A stretch of DNA of 64,000 bases from Methylobacterium sp. J-078 (GTDB taxonomy: Bacteria; Pseudomonadota; Alphaproteobacteria; Rhizobiales; Beijerinckiaceae): assembly GCF_022829285.1 (NCBI RefSeq), contig NZ_JAKSYI010000141.1:124001-188000 (forward strand), in the 5' to 3' direction. The notes under the pieces are model-generated. The model was given only the letters and a program-made list of their open reading frames with translations, made no database searches and was not told where the DNA came from. Position numbers and translations under genes: made by a program. This document shows positions 1 to 8,580 of the stretch, in pieces (position 1 is the first letter of the stretch; every line of letters starts with the position of its first letter).

Positions 1-11
1 CGGCCGGCGCT

Positions 12-28
12 CGCCCCGTATCGGGGCG
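12..28. terminator. Short perfect hairpin ahead of edd
   Basis: CGCCCCG (12-18) and CGGGGCG (22-28) form a perfect 7-bp stem around a TAT loop. No T-run follows. It may end an upstream gene outside the window or be a hairpin in the edd leader; it lies 20 nt before the edd ribosome binding site. Confidence 0.3.
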
Positions 29-63
29 GGCTGCCGCCGCGCCGACGCGAGGAGAGATTGGCC

Positions 64-1887
64 ATGAGCGCGCTTCACCCCGAGATCGCCGCCGTCACGG
101 CTCGCATCGTCGAGCGCTCGGCGCAGACGCGAAAGGCCTATCTCGACCTGATCGCCCGCGAGAAGGAATCCGGCGTCCACCGCCCGATGTTGAATTGCGG
201 CAACCTCGCGCACGGCTTCGCGGCGTCCGGCGAGGACAAGGCCGTGATCAAGTCCGGCCGGGCCATGAACATGGCCATCGTCACGGCCTACAACGACATG
301 CTCTCGGCGCACCAGCCCTACGGCCGCTACCCCGAGCAGATGAAGCTGTTCGCCCGCGAGGTCGGCGCCACCGCGCAGGTGGCCGGCGGCGTGCCGGCGA
401 TGTGCGACGGGGTCACGCAAGGCCAGCGCGGCATGGAATTGTCGCTGTTCTCGCGCGACACCATCGCGCTCTCCACGGCGGTCGCCCTCAGCCACGGCAT
501 GTTCGACGGTGCGGCGCTCCTCGGCATCTGCGACAAGATCGTGCCGGGCCTGCTCATCGGCGCGCTGCGCTTCGGGCACCTGCCGATGATCCTGATCCCG
601 GCGGGTCCGATGCCCTCGGGGCTGGCCAACAAGGAGAAGCAGCGCATCCGCCAGCTCTACGCCGAGGGCAAGGTCGGGCGCGACGAGCTTCTGGAATCGG
701 AATCCGCCTCCTATCACGGGGCCGGCACCTGCACCTTCTACGGCACCGCCAATTCGAACCAGATGATGATGGACGTGATGGGCCTGCACATGCCCGGCGC
801 CTCCTTCATCAATCCGGGCACGAAGCTGCGCCAGGCCGTGACCCGCGCGGCGGTGCACCGCTTGTCCGAGATCGGCGCCAACGGCAACGACTACCGGCCG
901 CTGGGCCACTGCGTCGACGAGAAGGCGATCGTGAACGCGGTCGTCGGGCTCCTGGCCACCGGCGGTTCCACCAACCACGCCATCCACCTGCCGGCCATCG
1001 CGCGGGCGGCCGGCATCGTCCTCGACTGGGCGGATTTCGACCGGCTCTCGGCCGTCGTGCCCCAGGTGGCGAAGGTCTATCCGAACGGCTCGGGCGACGT
1101 GAACCACTTCCACGCGGCCGGCGGCATGTCCTACGTCATCGCCAGCCTGATCGATGCCGGCCTGCTCCACGACGACATCCTCACCGTGGCGGGCACGCGC
1201 CTGCGCGACCACGCCCGCGACCCGAAGCTGATCGACGACGGCCTCGTCTTCGAGGACGCCCCCGAGCGTTCGCACGACGAGAGCATCCTGCGCGGCCCCG
1301 CCAACGCCTTCCAGCCCGATGGCGGCATGCGCCTGGTCAAGGGCAATCTCGGGCGCGCCACCTTCAAGACCAGCGCGGTCGATCCCGCGCGCTGGACGGT
1401 TCAAGCGCCGGCCCGCGTCTTCGACGACCAGGACGACGTCATGGCGGCCTTCAAGGCGGGCGAGTTGGACCGCGACGTGGTCGTGGTGGTGCGCTTCCAG
1501 GGGCCGCGCGCCAACGGGATGCCGGAACTCCACAAGCTGACGCCCCAGCTCGGCGTGCTGCAGGATCGCGGCTTCCGCGTCGCCCTCGTCACGGACGGGC
1601 GCATGTCGGGCGCCTCCGGCAAGGTCCCGGCCGCCATCCACCTCAGCCCGGAAGCCCTCGGTGGCGGGCCACTGGCGAAGCTGCGCGACGGCGACGTCGT
1701 TCGCCTCAGCGCCGAGGACGGGACCCTGGAGGCCCTGGTCGACGCGGACGATTGGGCGCGCCGCGACGAGGCCACCGCCCCGCCCCCGGCCTTCAGCACC
1801 GGCCGCGAGCTCTTCGCCTTCATGCGGCATGGGGCCGACGGGGCGGAGCAGGGCGCTTCAGCCATGCTGGCCGCCGCCGGTCTCTGA
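64..1887 (+). CDS. edd: Phosphogluconate dehydratase (Entner-Doudoroff)
   Basis: This cytoplasmic enzyme dehydrates 6-phosphogluconate to 2-keto-3-deoxy-6-phosphogluconate (KDPG). The 607-residue protein has the IlvD/Edd family length and the iron-sulfur cysteine contexts MCDGVTQG and [12 protein letters not shown], plus the conserved [11 protein letters not shown] stretch. ATG at 64 is chosen because GAGGAGAG at 49-56 is a good ribosome binding site; an in-frame TTG at 58 lies too close to it. The aldolase gene eda follows 28 nt downstream, so the two genes very likely form an operon giving the complete lower Entner-Doudoroff branch. Family assignment is secure; operon structure is inferred from spacing. 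Confidence 0.96.
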   Translation: MSALHPEIAAVTARIVERSAQTRKAYLDLIAREKESGVHRPMLNCGNLAHGFAASGEDKAVIKSGRAMNMAIVTAYNDMLSAHQPYGRYPEQMKLFAREVGATAQVAGGVPAMCDGVTQGQRGMELSLFSRDTIALSTAVALSHGMFDGAALLGICDKIVPGLLIGALRFGHLPMILIPAGPMPSGLANKEKQRIRQLYAEGKVGRDELLESESASYHGAGTCTFYGTANSNQMMMDVMGLHMPGASFINPGTKLRQAVTRAAVHRLSEIGANGNDYRPLGHCVDEKAIVNAVVGLLATGGSTNHAIHLPAIARAAGIVLDWADFDRLSAVVPQVAKVYPNGSGDVNHFHAAGGMSYVIASLIDAGLLHDDILTVAGTRLRDHARDPKLIDDGLVFEDAPERSHDESILRGPANAFQPDGGMRLVKGNLGRATFKTSAVDPARWTVQAPARVFDDQDDVMAAFKAGELDRDVVVVVRFQGPRANGMPELHKLTPQLGVLQDRGFRVALVTDGRMSGASGKVPAAIHLSPEALGGGPLAKLRDGDVVRLSAEDGTLEALVDADDWARRDEATAPPPAFSTGRELFAFMRHGADGAEQGASAMLAAAGL

Positions 1888-1915
1888 CACCCGCCCCCGA
1901 TCAAGGAGACTGCCC

Positions 1916-2533
1916 ATGACCTCCATCGACGCGCTGATGCGCTCCGTCCCCGTCATTCCCGTCCTCGTGGTGGAGGACGTCGCCCAGGCCGAGCCCATCG
2001 CCGCCGCCCTGGTGGCGGGCGGGTTGACGGCGCTGGAGGTCACCCTGCGCACGCCGGCAGCCCTCGACGTCATCCGCGCGATGGCGCGGGTGGAGGGCGC
2101 CGTGGTGGGGGCCGGCACGGTCCTGAACGAACGGGACCTCGACGCCGCGATCGAGGCGGGGGCGACCTTCATCGTCAGCCCCGGCCTGACCGACCCGCTG
2201 ACCAAGGCGGCGATCGCGCGCGGCATACCCTACCTGCCGGGGGTCGCCAACGCCGCCGACATCATGCGCGGCCTCGATCACGGCCTCGATCGCTTCAAGT
2301 TCTTCCCGGCGGAAGCCGCCGGCGGCATCAAGGCCCTGAAGGCCCTGGCGGGCCCCTTCGGTCAGGTCCGCTTCTGCCCGACCGGCGGCATCTCCGAGGC
2401 GACGGCGCCGGACTGGCTCGCCCTGAAGCCGGTGCTCTGCGTCGGCGGAAGCTGGGTCGTCCCGCCCGGCGCGCCGGACGCGGCCCTGATCCGGCGTGCG
2501 GCCGAGGCGGCGAGCCGCCTGCGTCCTGCCTGA
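1916..2533 (+). CDS. eda: KHG/KDPG aldolase
   Basis: This enzyme cleaves KDPG to pyruvate and glyceraldehyde 3-phosphate, the second Entner-Doudoroff step. The 205-residue protein has the class I aldolase features: the glutamate in [11 protein letters not shown], the Schiff-base lysine in [12 protein letters not shown], and the phosphate-binding GGI and GGSWV segments. The ATG at 1916 follows AAGGAG (1902-1907). It sits directly downstream of edd on the same strand. Length and motifs are those of the trimeric Eda family. Confidence 0.96.
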   Translation: MTSIDALMRSVPVIPVLVVEDVAQAEPIAAALVAGGLTALEVTLRTPAALDVIRAMARVEGAVVGAGTVLNERDLDAAIEAGATFIVSPGLTDPLTKAAIARGIPYLPGVANAADIMRGLDHGLDRFKFFPAEAAGGIKALKALAGPFGQVRFCPTGGISEATAPDWLALKPVLCVGGSWVVPPGAPDAALIRRAAEAASRLRPA

Positions 2534-2643
2534 GGCCCCCGGGAGCGGGTCTCGGACCCCGGAACCCGTCGGCGGACGCCGTGCTTGATTGTGGCCGAAA
2601 AAGGGCTAGCCTCCCCCCGACGAGCGCCCGGAGCGGCACGTTC

Positions 2644-2670
2644 CGGCCGAGAGATTAATCCTTTCGGCCG
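2644..2670 (+). terminator. Stem-loop downstream of eda
   Basis: CGGCCGAGA (2644-2652) pairs with TTTCGGCCG (2662-2670), a 9-bp stem with one G-T pair and a 9-nt AT-rich loop, 110 nt past the eda stop. There is no terminal T-run, so it may be factor-dependent or a processing structure. Confidence 0.35.
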
Positions 2671-2719
2671 TCATCGCGACCCCGAGCCTGGCATGCCTCG
2701 TGCACGATCGTTCCGGACG

Positions 2720-2737
2720 AACCAGGGTCCTGGTTTT
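2720..2737 (+). terminator. Hairpin with T-run in the dctA leader
   Basis: AACCAG (2720-2725) and CTGGTT (2730-2735) form a 6-bp stem with a GGTC loop, running into TTTT (2734-2737). This is an intrinsic-terminator shape 44 nt before the dctA start. It may end edd-eda transcription or act as an attenuator for dctA; the sequence alone does not decide. Confidence 0.4.
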
Positions 2738-2781
2738 CTCGGAACGGAGCGTTTTCGGGCGCGCCGGGTGGGGGATAAGCG

Positions 2782-4059
2782 ATGCAGTCCAGGCTCACCA
2801 CGTACATCTTCATCGGCATGCTGCTCGGTATCGCGGTCGGATACCTGTGCAACATCACGTGGCCGGACCCGCAGACCTCCAAGGAAATCTCCGGATATAT
2901 CGCGCTGATCAGCGACGTCTTCCTGCGCCTGATCAAGATGATCATCGCGCCGCTGGTCTTCTCCACCCTCGTCGTCGGCATCGCCCACATGGGCGACACC
3001 GCCTCCGTGGGCCGCGTCGGCGGCAAGGCGATGCTCTGGTTTGTGGGCGCCTCCCTGTGCTCGCTGCTCCTCGGGCTCGTGATGGTCAACATCCTGCGGC
3101 CGGGCGACAACCTCAACCTGCCGCTGCCCGATGCCGGCGCCACCACCAACCTCAAGGCCGCGTCGCTCTCCCTGAAGGAGTTCGTCACGCACCTCGTGCC
3201 GAAATCCCCGGTCGAGGCCATGGCCAACAACGAGATCCTGCAGATCGTGGTGTTCTCGATCTTCTTCGGCGTGGCGCTGGCAGCCCTCGGCGAGAAGGGC
3301 AAGCTGCTGGCGCAGGGCATCGAGGGCCTCGCCGACGTGATGCTGAAGATCACCGGCTACGTCATGGGCTTCGCGCCCATCGCGGTGTTCGCGGCCATCG
3401 CCGCGACCATCACCACGCAGGGCATCGGCGTACTCGTCACCTACGGCAAGTTCATGCTGGAATTCTACTTCAGCCTGGCGCTGCTCTGGTGCCTGCTCGC
3501 CTTCGCGGGCTTCCTCCTGGTGGGCACGGCGATGAAGCGCCTCCTCGACCTGATCAAGGAGCCCTTCCTCCTCGCCTTCTCCACCGCCTCCAGCGAGGCG
3601 GCCTACCCCAAGACCCTGACCAACCTCGAGCGCTTCGGCGTGCCGAACAAGATCACCTCGTTCGTTCTGCCGATGGGTTACTCGTTCAATCTCGACGGCT
3701 CGATGATGTACTGCACCTTCGCGGTCATGTTCATCGCCCAGGCCTACAACATTCCGCTCACCCTCGGTCAGCAACTCACGATGCTGCTCCTCCTGATGGT
3801 GACCTCGAAGGGCATGGCCGGCGTGCCGCGCGCCTCCCTGGTGGTGATCTCCGCCACCCTGACGACCTTTCACATTCCGGAGGCCGGCCTCCTCCTCATC
3901 ATCGGCATCGACCAGTTCCTCGACATGGGCCGCTCCGCCACCAACGTGCTGGGCAACAGCGTCGCCACGGTCGCGGTGGCGAAGTGGGAGGGGCAGCTCG
4001 CCCTGACCGACCAGCGGCTCGACCGCGACGTCAGTCCCTTGCCGGAACCGGCCGAGTAG
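2782..4059 (+). CDS. Dicarboxylate/amino acid:cation symporter (DAACS family)
   Basis: A 425-residue inner-membrane symporter of the DctA/GltP family that takes up C4-dicarboxylates or acidic amino acids with protons or sodium. Visible family features are the serine-rich reentrant motif FSTASSEAAYPKTL (around residue 257), the MGYSFNLDGSMMY transmembrane segment, and the C-terminal FLDMGRSATNVLGNS motif that lines the substrate site. The order and length match bacterial DAACS proteins. A GltI-like binding protein gene follows after 23 nt, which suggests a shared acidic amino acid or dicarboxylate theme. The substrate cannot be told from sequence alone, so no gene symbol is given. Confidence 0.88.
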   Translation: MQSRLTTYIFIGMLLGIAVGYLCNITWPDPQTSKEISGYIALISDVFLRLIKMIIAPLVFSTLVVGIAHMGDTASVGRVGGKAMLWFVGASLCSLLLGLVMVNILRPGDNLNLPLPDAGATTNLKAASLSLKEFVTHLVPKSPVEAMANNEILQIVVFSIFFGVALAALGEKGKLLAQGIEGLADVMLKITGYVMGFAPIAVFAAIAATITTQGIGVLVTYGKFMLEFYFSLALLWCLLAFAGFLLVGTAMKRLLDLIKEPFLLAFSTASSEAAYPKTLTNLERFGVPNKITSFVLPMGYSFNLDGSMMYCTFAVMFIAQAYNIPLTLGQQLTMLLLLMVTSKGMAGVPRASLVVISATLTTFHIPEAGLLLIIGIDQFLDMGRSATNVLGNSVATVAVAKWEGQLALTDQRLDRDVSPLPEPAE

Positions 4060-4082
4060 CGGCCCGGGAGCCGGTGGTGACC

Positions 4083-4997
4083 ATGCCGCGCCATCCCCTT
4101 CTCGCCGCACCGTTGGCCGGGCTGCTCGCCGGCCTTGCCCTCTGCGCCTCGGTCGCACCCTCCCGCGCCGTCGAGGTCCTGACCGGAACCCTGAAGGGTA
4201 TCGCCGAGACCGGCACCGTACGGCTCGGCTACCGCGAGAGTTCCCTGCCGTTCTCCTTCGCGGACGGCGCCGGCCGGCCCGCCGGATACGCCCTCGACCT
4301 CTGCCTCGAGGTCGTCGACGACCTCGCCAAGGAACTCGGCCGCAGCGACCTGAAGGTTCGCTACGAGCCCGTGACCTCCGAGAACCGGATTGAGGCGGTC
4401 ACCTCCGGCCGCATCGACCTCGAATGCGGCTCCACCACCGCCAACGCCGAGCGGCGCCGCGTGGTGGCCTTCTCGCCCGTGACCTATTTCAGCGCGACCA
4501 AGCTCCTCGTGAAGCGCGGCGCGCCGATCGGCTCCTACCGGGACCTGGCCGGGCGCACGGTCGCGGTCACGGCCGGGACCACCAACGAGGCCGTGCTGCG
4601 CGCGCTCTTCGCCCGCCTCAAGATCCCCGCGACGATCGTCACGGGCCAGGATCACGCGCAATCCTTCGCCCTGGTCCGGGACGGGAAAGCCGATGCCCTC
4701 GGCCTCGACGACGTGCTGCTCTACGGCCTGATCGCCGGGGCCGGGCAGGACGGCGCGGCCTACACCGTCCTGCAGGACAAGCTCTCCTTCGAGCCCTACG
4801 GTCTGATGTTCCGCAAGGACGACCCGCAGTTCGCCGGCCTCGTCACTGCCACCTTCCAGCGTCTGGCCGAGTCGCGCGAACTGCGCTGGATCTACGAGCG
4901 CTGGTTCCTGAAACGTCTGCCGAGCGGGCTGCGCCTCAACGTGCCGATGTCCGACGAGCTTCACACCAACTTCCAGGTGATCGGGCTCCAGGACTGA
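4083..4997 (+). CDS. Periplasmic amino acid-binding protein, GltI-like
   Basis: A 304-residue solute-binding protein (SBP_bac_3 fold) with an N-terminal signal peptide ending near residue 30 (hydrophobic LAAPLAGLLAGLALCASVA, then SRAVE). It shares with E. coli GltI the motifs GYRESSLPFSF, DLECGSTTAN and the C-terminal RWFLKRLPSGLRLN region, which points to glutamate/aspartate-type ligands. It lies 23 nt after the symporter gene, so the two are probably cotranscribed. No ABC permease or ATPase for this family is adjacent, so it is an orphan binding protein. A paralogue lies at 7542-8471. Confidence 0.88.
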   Translation: MPRHPLLAAPLAGLLAGLALCASVAPSRAVEVLTGTLKGIAETGTVRLGYRESSLPFSFADGAGRPAGYALDLCLEVVDDLAKELGRSDLKVRYEPVTSENRIEAVTSGRIDLECGSTTANAERRRVVAFSPVTYFSATKLLVKRGAPIGSYRDLAGRTVAVTAGTTNEAVLRALFARLKIPATIVTGQDHAQSFALVRDGKADALGLDDVLLYGLIAGAGQDGAAYTVLQDKLSFEPYGLMFRKDDPQFAGLVTATFQRLAESRELRWIYERWFLKRLPSGLRLNVPMSDELHTNFQVIGLQD

Positions 4998-5544
4998 CCG
5001 GCATCGCCGGCTCGCGCGAGGACCTCCCACGTCCGCCCGAGTCGCCGTCGGCCCCGTGATTCGACCACGTGCCGCGCCTCGGAGAAGCCGGTTCTCCACA
5101 GATTGGCATACCAGAGCCTGAAAACCCGGAAGCGGGCCCGACGGCGGCGATCCGAGGCGGTGCATTCCCTGAGTGCAGGTCAGGAATGTACCGCGAATCG
5201 TGGATTATTCCGTATTCGCTATGACTTGGCGGCCGCGTCCACGCGGCGAATGCCGTCCCGGCGCGCCGAAACGTGCCTCCCTGACAGTCACTTAGCCGCC
5301 TGTTCAACGTTGCACGACGGCAACAGCATCGGGGAACCGCCGTCTCGATCACGATTCCGAGTTGCCGCCGTTAACCCGCTCGCACAGAGTGATTTTGCAC
5401 TGGGGGCAACGCCAGGGCAGCAACGCAATTTCCAGCGGTCAACGCTCGGTCATTCAAAAACAAAGGGTGACGCGACATCGAGGTCTTCGAAGATCTCGGG
5501 CGCAGTATGCCTTCCCTCGGGTCTCGAAGCTTTTGGAGATATCA
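4998..5544. other. Long intergenic region upstream of the porin
   Basis: No convincing gene is seen in these 547 nt. The stretch is less GC-rich than the flanks, with AT-rich patches near 5200-5225 and 5440-5465, as expected for a strongly expressed porin promoter and leader. An imperfect 18-bp palindrome GAGGTCTTCGAAGATCTC lies at 5480-5497 (one G/T mismatch), about 50 nt before the porin start. I could not identify a confident -35/-10 pair. Confidence 0.5.
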
Positions 5545-7173
5545 ATGAAGCTCTTGAAGAGCTCGCTTCTCGCCTCCGCAGCAGGGTTTGCCGCGGTCGC
5601 CGGAGCACAGGCAGCCGACCTCCCGGTCAAGAAGGCCGCCCCGATCGAATACGTCCGCGTCTGCTCCGCCTACGGCGCCGGCTTCTTCTACATCCCCGGC
5701 ACGGATACCTGCATTCGTCTCTCGGGCCGCGCCCGCCTCGACATCGGCTACCAGCCGACCGCAGCCCGCACCAGCCTCGGCTCGCAGGGTGACACCACCG
5801 GCTACATCGGCCTCGCCCGCATCAACGTCGACGCCCGCACCCAGACCGGCTACGGCACCCTGCGCGCCTTCGTGCGTCTCCAGTTCTCCTCGCGCACCGC
5901 TGCGACGGGTGGCCTCCGCTCCGGCACGCAGGAGCGTATCGGCAACGCCTTCGCCGCCACCGGTCAGGATCAGGCCGGCCGCGTCCAGCAGTTCGTGAAC
6001 ACCGACAAGGCGTTCATCCAGTTCGCCGGCCTCACCGCCGGTCGCGCCTCCTCGTTCTTCGACTTCTACGCCCACGACTTCGAGTTCGCCGGCGCCACCG
6101 CCAACTCCGACGTCCAGTCCACCAACCTGCTCGCCTACACGACCAAGCTCGGCAGCGACGGCTTCTCCGCAACGGTCTCGCTGGAAGATCCGACGTTCCG
6201 CCGCAACACGATCTACTCGCAGGAATCGCAGACGGTCGGCGCCCTCTCGCGCGTGGTCATCTCGACGAACGCCCTCGGCGTCCCGACCTTCTCGGCCGTC
6301 GACGTTTCCCAGCGTAACCGGATGCCCGACTTCGTCGGCGTGCTCCGCTACGATGCGGCCTGGGGCTCTGCTCAGCTCTCCGCTGCCGTCAAGGACCTGA
6401 ACACCAGCAACGCGTTCAACCCGGCAGCCCTCGCTGGCGTCGCCAACGGCCTGTTCGCCCCCAACTTCGTCGGCCCCGGCGCGCGCGCCTCGACCGAGTA
6501 CGGCTACGCCGTCCAGGCTGGCGTGAAGATCAACATGCCGTTCATCGCCCCGGGCGACACCCTGTACCTGCAGGGCGCTTACGGCGAGGGCGCGACCCTC
6601 TACACCGGCTACTCCTCGTACAACGGCAGCTACACCTCGCGTGCCAGCACCATCAACGGTGCCGCGTTCGACCCCTACATGGCCGACGCGACGCTCAACC
6701 CGATCACCGGCAAGATCGAGGCGTCCACCAGCTTCACGGTGGTTGGTTCGTTCCTGCACTACTGGTCGCCTGAGTGGCGTTCGGCCGTGTTCGGCAGCTA
6801 CGGCGAGATGAGCTTCGCTCGTGGCGCTCGCGAGGCGAATGCCGCCGTCTATGCCGGTACGGCCTTCGCTGGAACTGGTGCATCGAACAACTTCGTCGGT
6901 GCTCCCGGAACCCGCGCCTTCGCGCTGAGCCCCACCCTGCGCGACAACTACCAGATCGTCGCCGGTGCGAGCCTGATCTGGTCGCCGGTGAAGGATCTCG
7001 ATATCGGTCTCGAGGGCTTCTACACCAAGGTCGGCGTTACGAACGGCCGCGTGATCGACCAGTACAGCAACGCTGGTGTGACGGCTGCTCAGATCAACGC
7101 CGGTGCCAACGTTCGCACCGTCACCTCGGCCGACACCTTCCAGGTCCGCGCCCGCGTCCAGCGCGACTTCTAA
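5545..7173 (+). CDS. Major outer-membrane porin (Porin_2 family)
   Basis: A 542-residue trimeric beta-barrel porin for passive diffusion of small solutes. The signal peptide (residues 1-23) ends AGAQA before ADLPVKKAAPIEYV, the classic mature start of Rhizobiales porins. The two conserved cysteines are in RVCSAYGAGFFYIPGTDTCI, then the strand GRARLDIGYQ; the protein ends in an aromatic residue (QRDF), as outer-membrane barrels do. GGAG at 5535-5538 supports the ATG at 5545. It is flanked by two amino acid-binding protein genes and followed by two strong hairpins, so it is probably a single-gene transcript. It is longer than many family members, consistent with extended loops. Confidence 0.95.
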   Translation: MKLLKSSLLASAAGFAAVAGAQAADLPVKKAAPIEYVRVCSAYGAGFFYIPGTDTCIRLSGRARLDIGYQPTAARTSLGSQGDTTGYIGLARINVDARTQTGYGTLRAFVRLQFSSRTAATGGLRSGTQERIGNAFAATGQDQAGRVQQFVNTDKAFIQFAGLTAGRASSFFDFYAHDFEFAGATANSDVQSTNLLAYTTKLGSDGFSATVSLEDPTFRRNTIYSQESQTVGALSRVVISTNALGVPTFSAVDVSQRNRMPDFVGVLRYDAAWGSAQLSAAVKDLNTSNAFNPAALAGVANGLFAPNFVGPGARASTEYGYAVQAGVKINMPFIAPGDTLYLQGAYGEGATLYTGYSSYNGSYTSRASTINGAAFDPYMADATLNPITGKIEASTSFTVVGSFLHYWSPEWRSAVFGSYGEMSFARGAREANAAVYAGTAFAGTGASNNFVGAPGTRAFALSPTLRDNYQIVAGASLIWSPVKDLDIGLEGFYTKVGVTNGRVIDQYSNAGVTAAQINAGANVRTVTSADTFQVRARVQRDF

Positions 7174-7186
7174 GCGCCAACACCAC

Positions 7187-7222
7187 GTCCGATCCGGGTT
7201 CCAGTGCGAGCCCGGATCGGAC
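7187..7222 (+). terminator. 12-bp perfect stem-loop after the porin
   Basis: GTCCGATCCGGG (7187-7198) and CCCGGATCGGAC (7211-7222) are exact reverse complements around a 12-nt loop, 13 nt past the porin stop. There is no T-run; it may protect the mRNA 3' end or terminate together with the next hairpin. Confidence 0.6.
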
Positions 7223-7252
7223 AATGCCCAGTATCTTCGAGACATGCGGACT

Positions 7253-7279
7253 GGCCCGGCTGAAAAGTCGGGCCTTTTT
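7253..7279 (+). terminator. Rho-independent terminator of the porin gene
   Basis: GGCCCGGCT (7253-7261) pairs with AGTCGGGCC (7266-7274), a 9-bp stem with one G-T pair closed by a GAAA tetraloop, followed at once by TTTTT (7275-7279). This is a textbook intrinsic terminator, 80 nt after the porin stop. Confidence 0.8.
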
Positions 7280-7456
7280 GCGTTTCGGCTCGACGCATCG
7301 CGGGGGAGGAGATCGTCAGGCGGCCCGGCCTACGGGATGCCCTCTGCGCGCGCAAATCGTTTCGTGCGCGCCGACGGACGCGTGAGTCGCGCGGCATACC
7401 CCTTGCCTGGGGCGAGGGCACTTCCACCCTGGAAAGTGCGAAAACAACGATTGCGG

Positions 7457-7465
7457 TGGTATACA
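7457..7465 (+). promoter_or_regulatory. Candidate extended -10 element for the GltI-like gene
   Basis: TGGTATACA at 7457-7465 resembles an extended -10 (TG-N-TATA). The matching -35 region is poor. It lies about 75 nt before the start codon. An imperfect inverted repeat (GCACTTCCA with TGGAAAGTGC) just upstream, around 7418-7439, could bind a regulator. Confidence 0.3.
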
Positions 7466-7541
7466 CCGCTGCTACGTTGCCTTCGGTCAAGTCCCAACGA
7501 CCGCCGATGGGGCGGTCGGCCTTCAGGAGTCATCCTTGCAG

Positions 7542-8471
7542 ATGCGTTCGAGTCATCAGAGATCCACCCTCTCCGCACTGGCACTCAGCCTTGCCGTGGC
7601 CGTGTCCGCGGGCGGGAGCGCCCAGGCGCAAGACCTCACGGGGACCCTGAAGAAGATCAAGGAAACCAACGCGATCACCATCGGCTACCGGGACGCCTCC
7701 GTTCCGTTCTCGTATCTCGACGGCGACCAGAAGCCCGTCGGCTACGCCTTCGAGATCTGCCAGAAGATCGCCGAGGCCGTGAAGACCAACCTCAAGCTTC
7801 CGAACCTCGAGGTGAAGCTGAACCCGGTCACCTCGGCCACCCGCATCCCGCTGATCGCCAACGGCACGATCGACCTCGAGTGCGGTTCCACCACGAACAA
7901 CCCCGATCGCCAGAAGCAGGCGACCTTCACCAACACCCACTTCCTGACCGCGACGCGCTACGTCGCCAAGAAGTCGGCCAAGCTCGACAAGATCGAGGAC
8001 CTGAAGGGCAAGACCGTCGTCTCGACCTCCGGCACCACCAACATCCGCCAGATCAACGAGGCGAACACCGCGCGCAACCTCGGCCTGACGATCCTGCCGG
8101 CCAAGGACCACGCGGAGGCCTTCCTGATGGTCGAGACCGGTCGCGCCGCGGCCTTCGTCATGGACGACGTGCTGCTGGCGTCGCTCGCCGCCAGCTCGAA
8201 GGAGCCGGGTGCCTACGCGATCTCCAGCGAGGCCCTGTCGAAGCCTGAGCCCTACGGCATCATGCTGCGCAAGGACGACGCCCCGTTCAAGGCCGTCGTC
8301 GATGAGGCCACCGCGAAGCTCTACAAGAGCCCGGAGGGCAAGGCCCTGTACGACAAGTGGTTCACGAAGCCGATCCCGCCGCGCGGCATCAACCTGAACC
8401 TGCCCATGAGCGAAGCGATGGCCAAGCAGTTCGCCGCGCCGAGCGACAGCCCGGACCCGGCGGCCTACTGA
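7542..8471 (+). CDS. Glutamate/aspartate-type periplasmic binding protein
   Basis: A 309-residue secreted solute-binding protein. The signal peptide ends at SAQAQ (about residue 28), then DLTGTLKKIKETNAITIGYRD. It closely follows E. coli GltI: ASVPFSYLDG, LNPVTSATRIPL, IDLECGSTTNN, AFVMDDVLLAS, PYGIMLRKDD and IPPRGINLN. It is the close paralogue of the protein at 4083-4997 on the other side of the porin. No permease or ATPase gene is adjacent. AGGAG at 7525-7529 is 12 nt from the ATG; an in-frame TTG at 7536 has better spacing (6 nt), so the protein may be two residues longer. Confidence 0.92.
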   Translation: MRSSHQRSTLSALALSLAVAVSAGGSAQAQDLTGTLKKIKETNAITIGYRDASVPFSYLDGDQKPVGYAFEICQKIAEAVKTNLKLPNLEVKLNPVTSATRIPLIANGTIDLECGSTTNNPDRQKQATFTNTHFLTATRYVAKKSAKLDKIEDLKGKTVVSTSGTTNIRQINEANTARNLGLTILPAKDHAEAFLMVETGRAAAFVMDDVLLASLAASSKEPGAYAISSEALSKPEPYGIMLRKDDAPFKAVVDEATAKLYKSPEGKALYDKWFTKPIPPRGINLNLPMSEAMAKQFAAPSDSPDPAAY

Positions 8472-8508
8472 GCCTTCCGCCGTTTCAACGCCGAGACGCC
8501 GAGCGCCT

Positions 8509-8529
8509 CGCCCCACCCGGGGCGGGGCG
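8509..8529. terminator. GC hairpin between convergent genes
   Basis: CGCCCC (8509-8514) and GGGGCG (8524-8529) form a stem 38 nt past the binding-protein stop and about 50 nt from the end of the convergent kinase gene. The following T-tract is very short, so this is a weak bidirectional terminator candidate. Confidence 0.4.
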
Positions 8530-8580
8530 TTCCGCTGTCGGGGGTACGGTCCTCGTTCAGGGCGCTTCGATCTCGCGTCT

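Noticed and set aside
2700-4082. Long open frame continuous with the binding-protein gene at 4083 and running through dctA
   Set aside because: It is an out-of-frame shadow of dctA; the signal peptide at the ATG of 4083 shows the true start.
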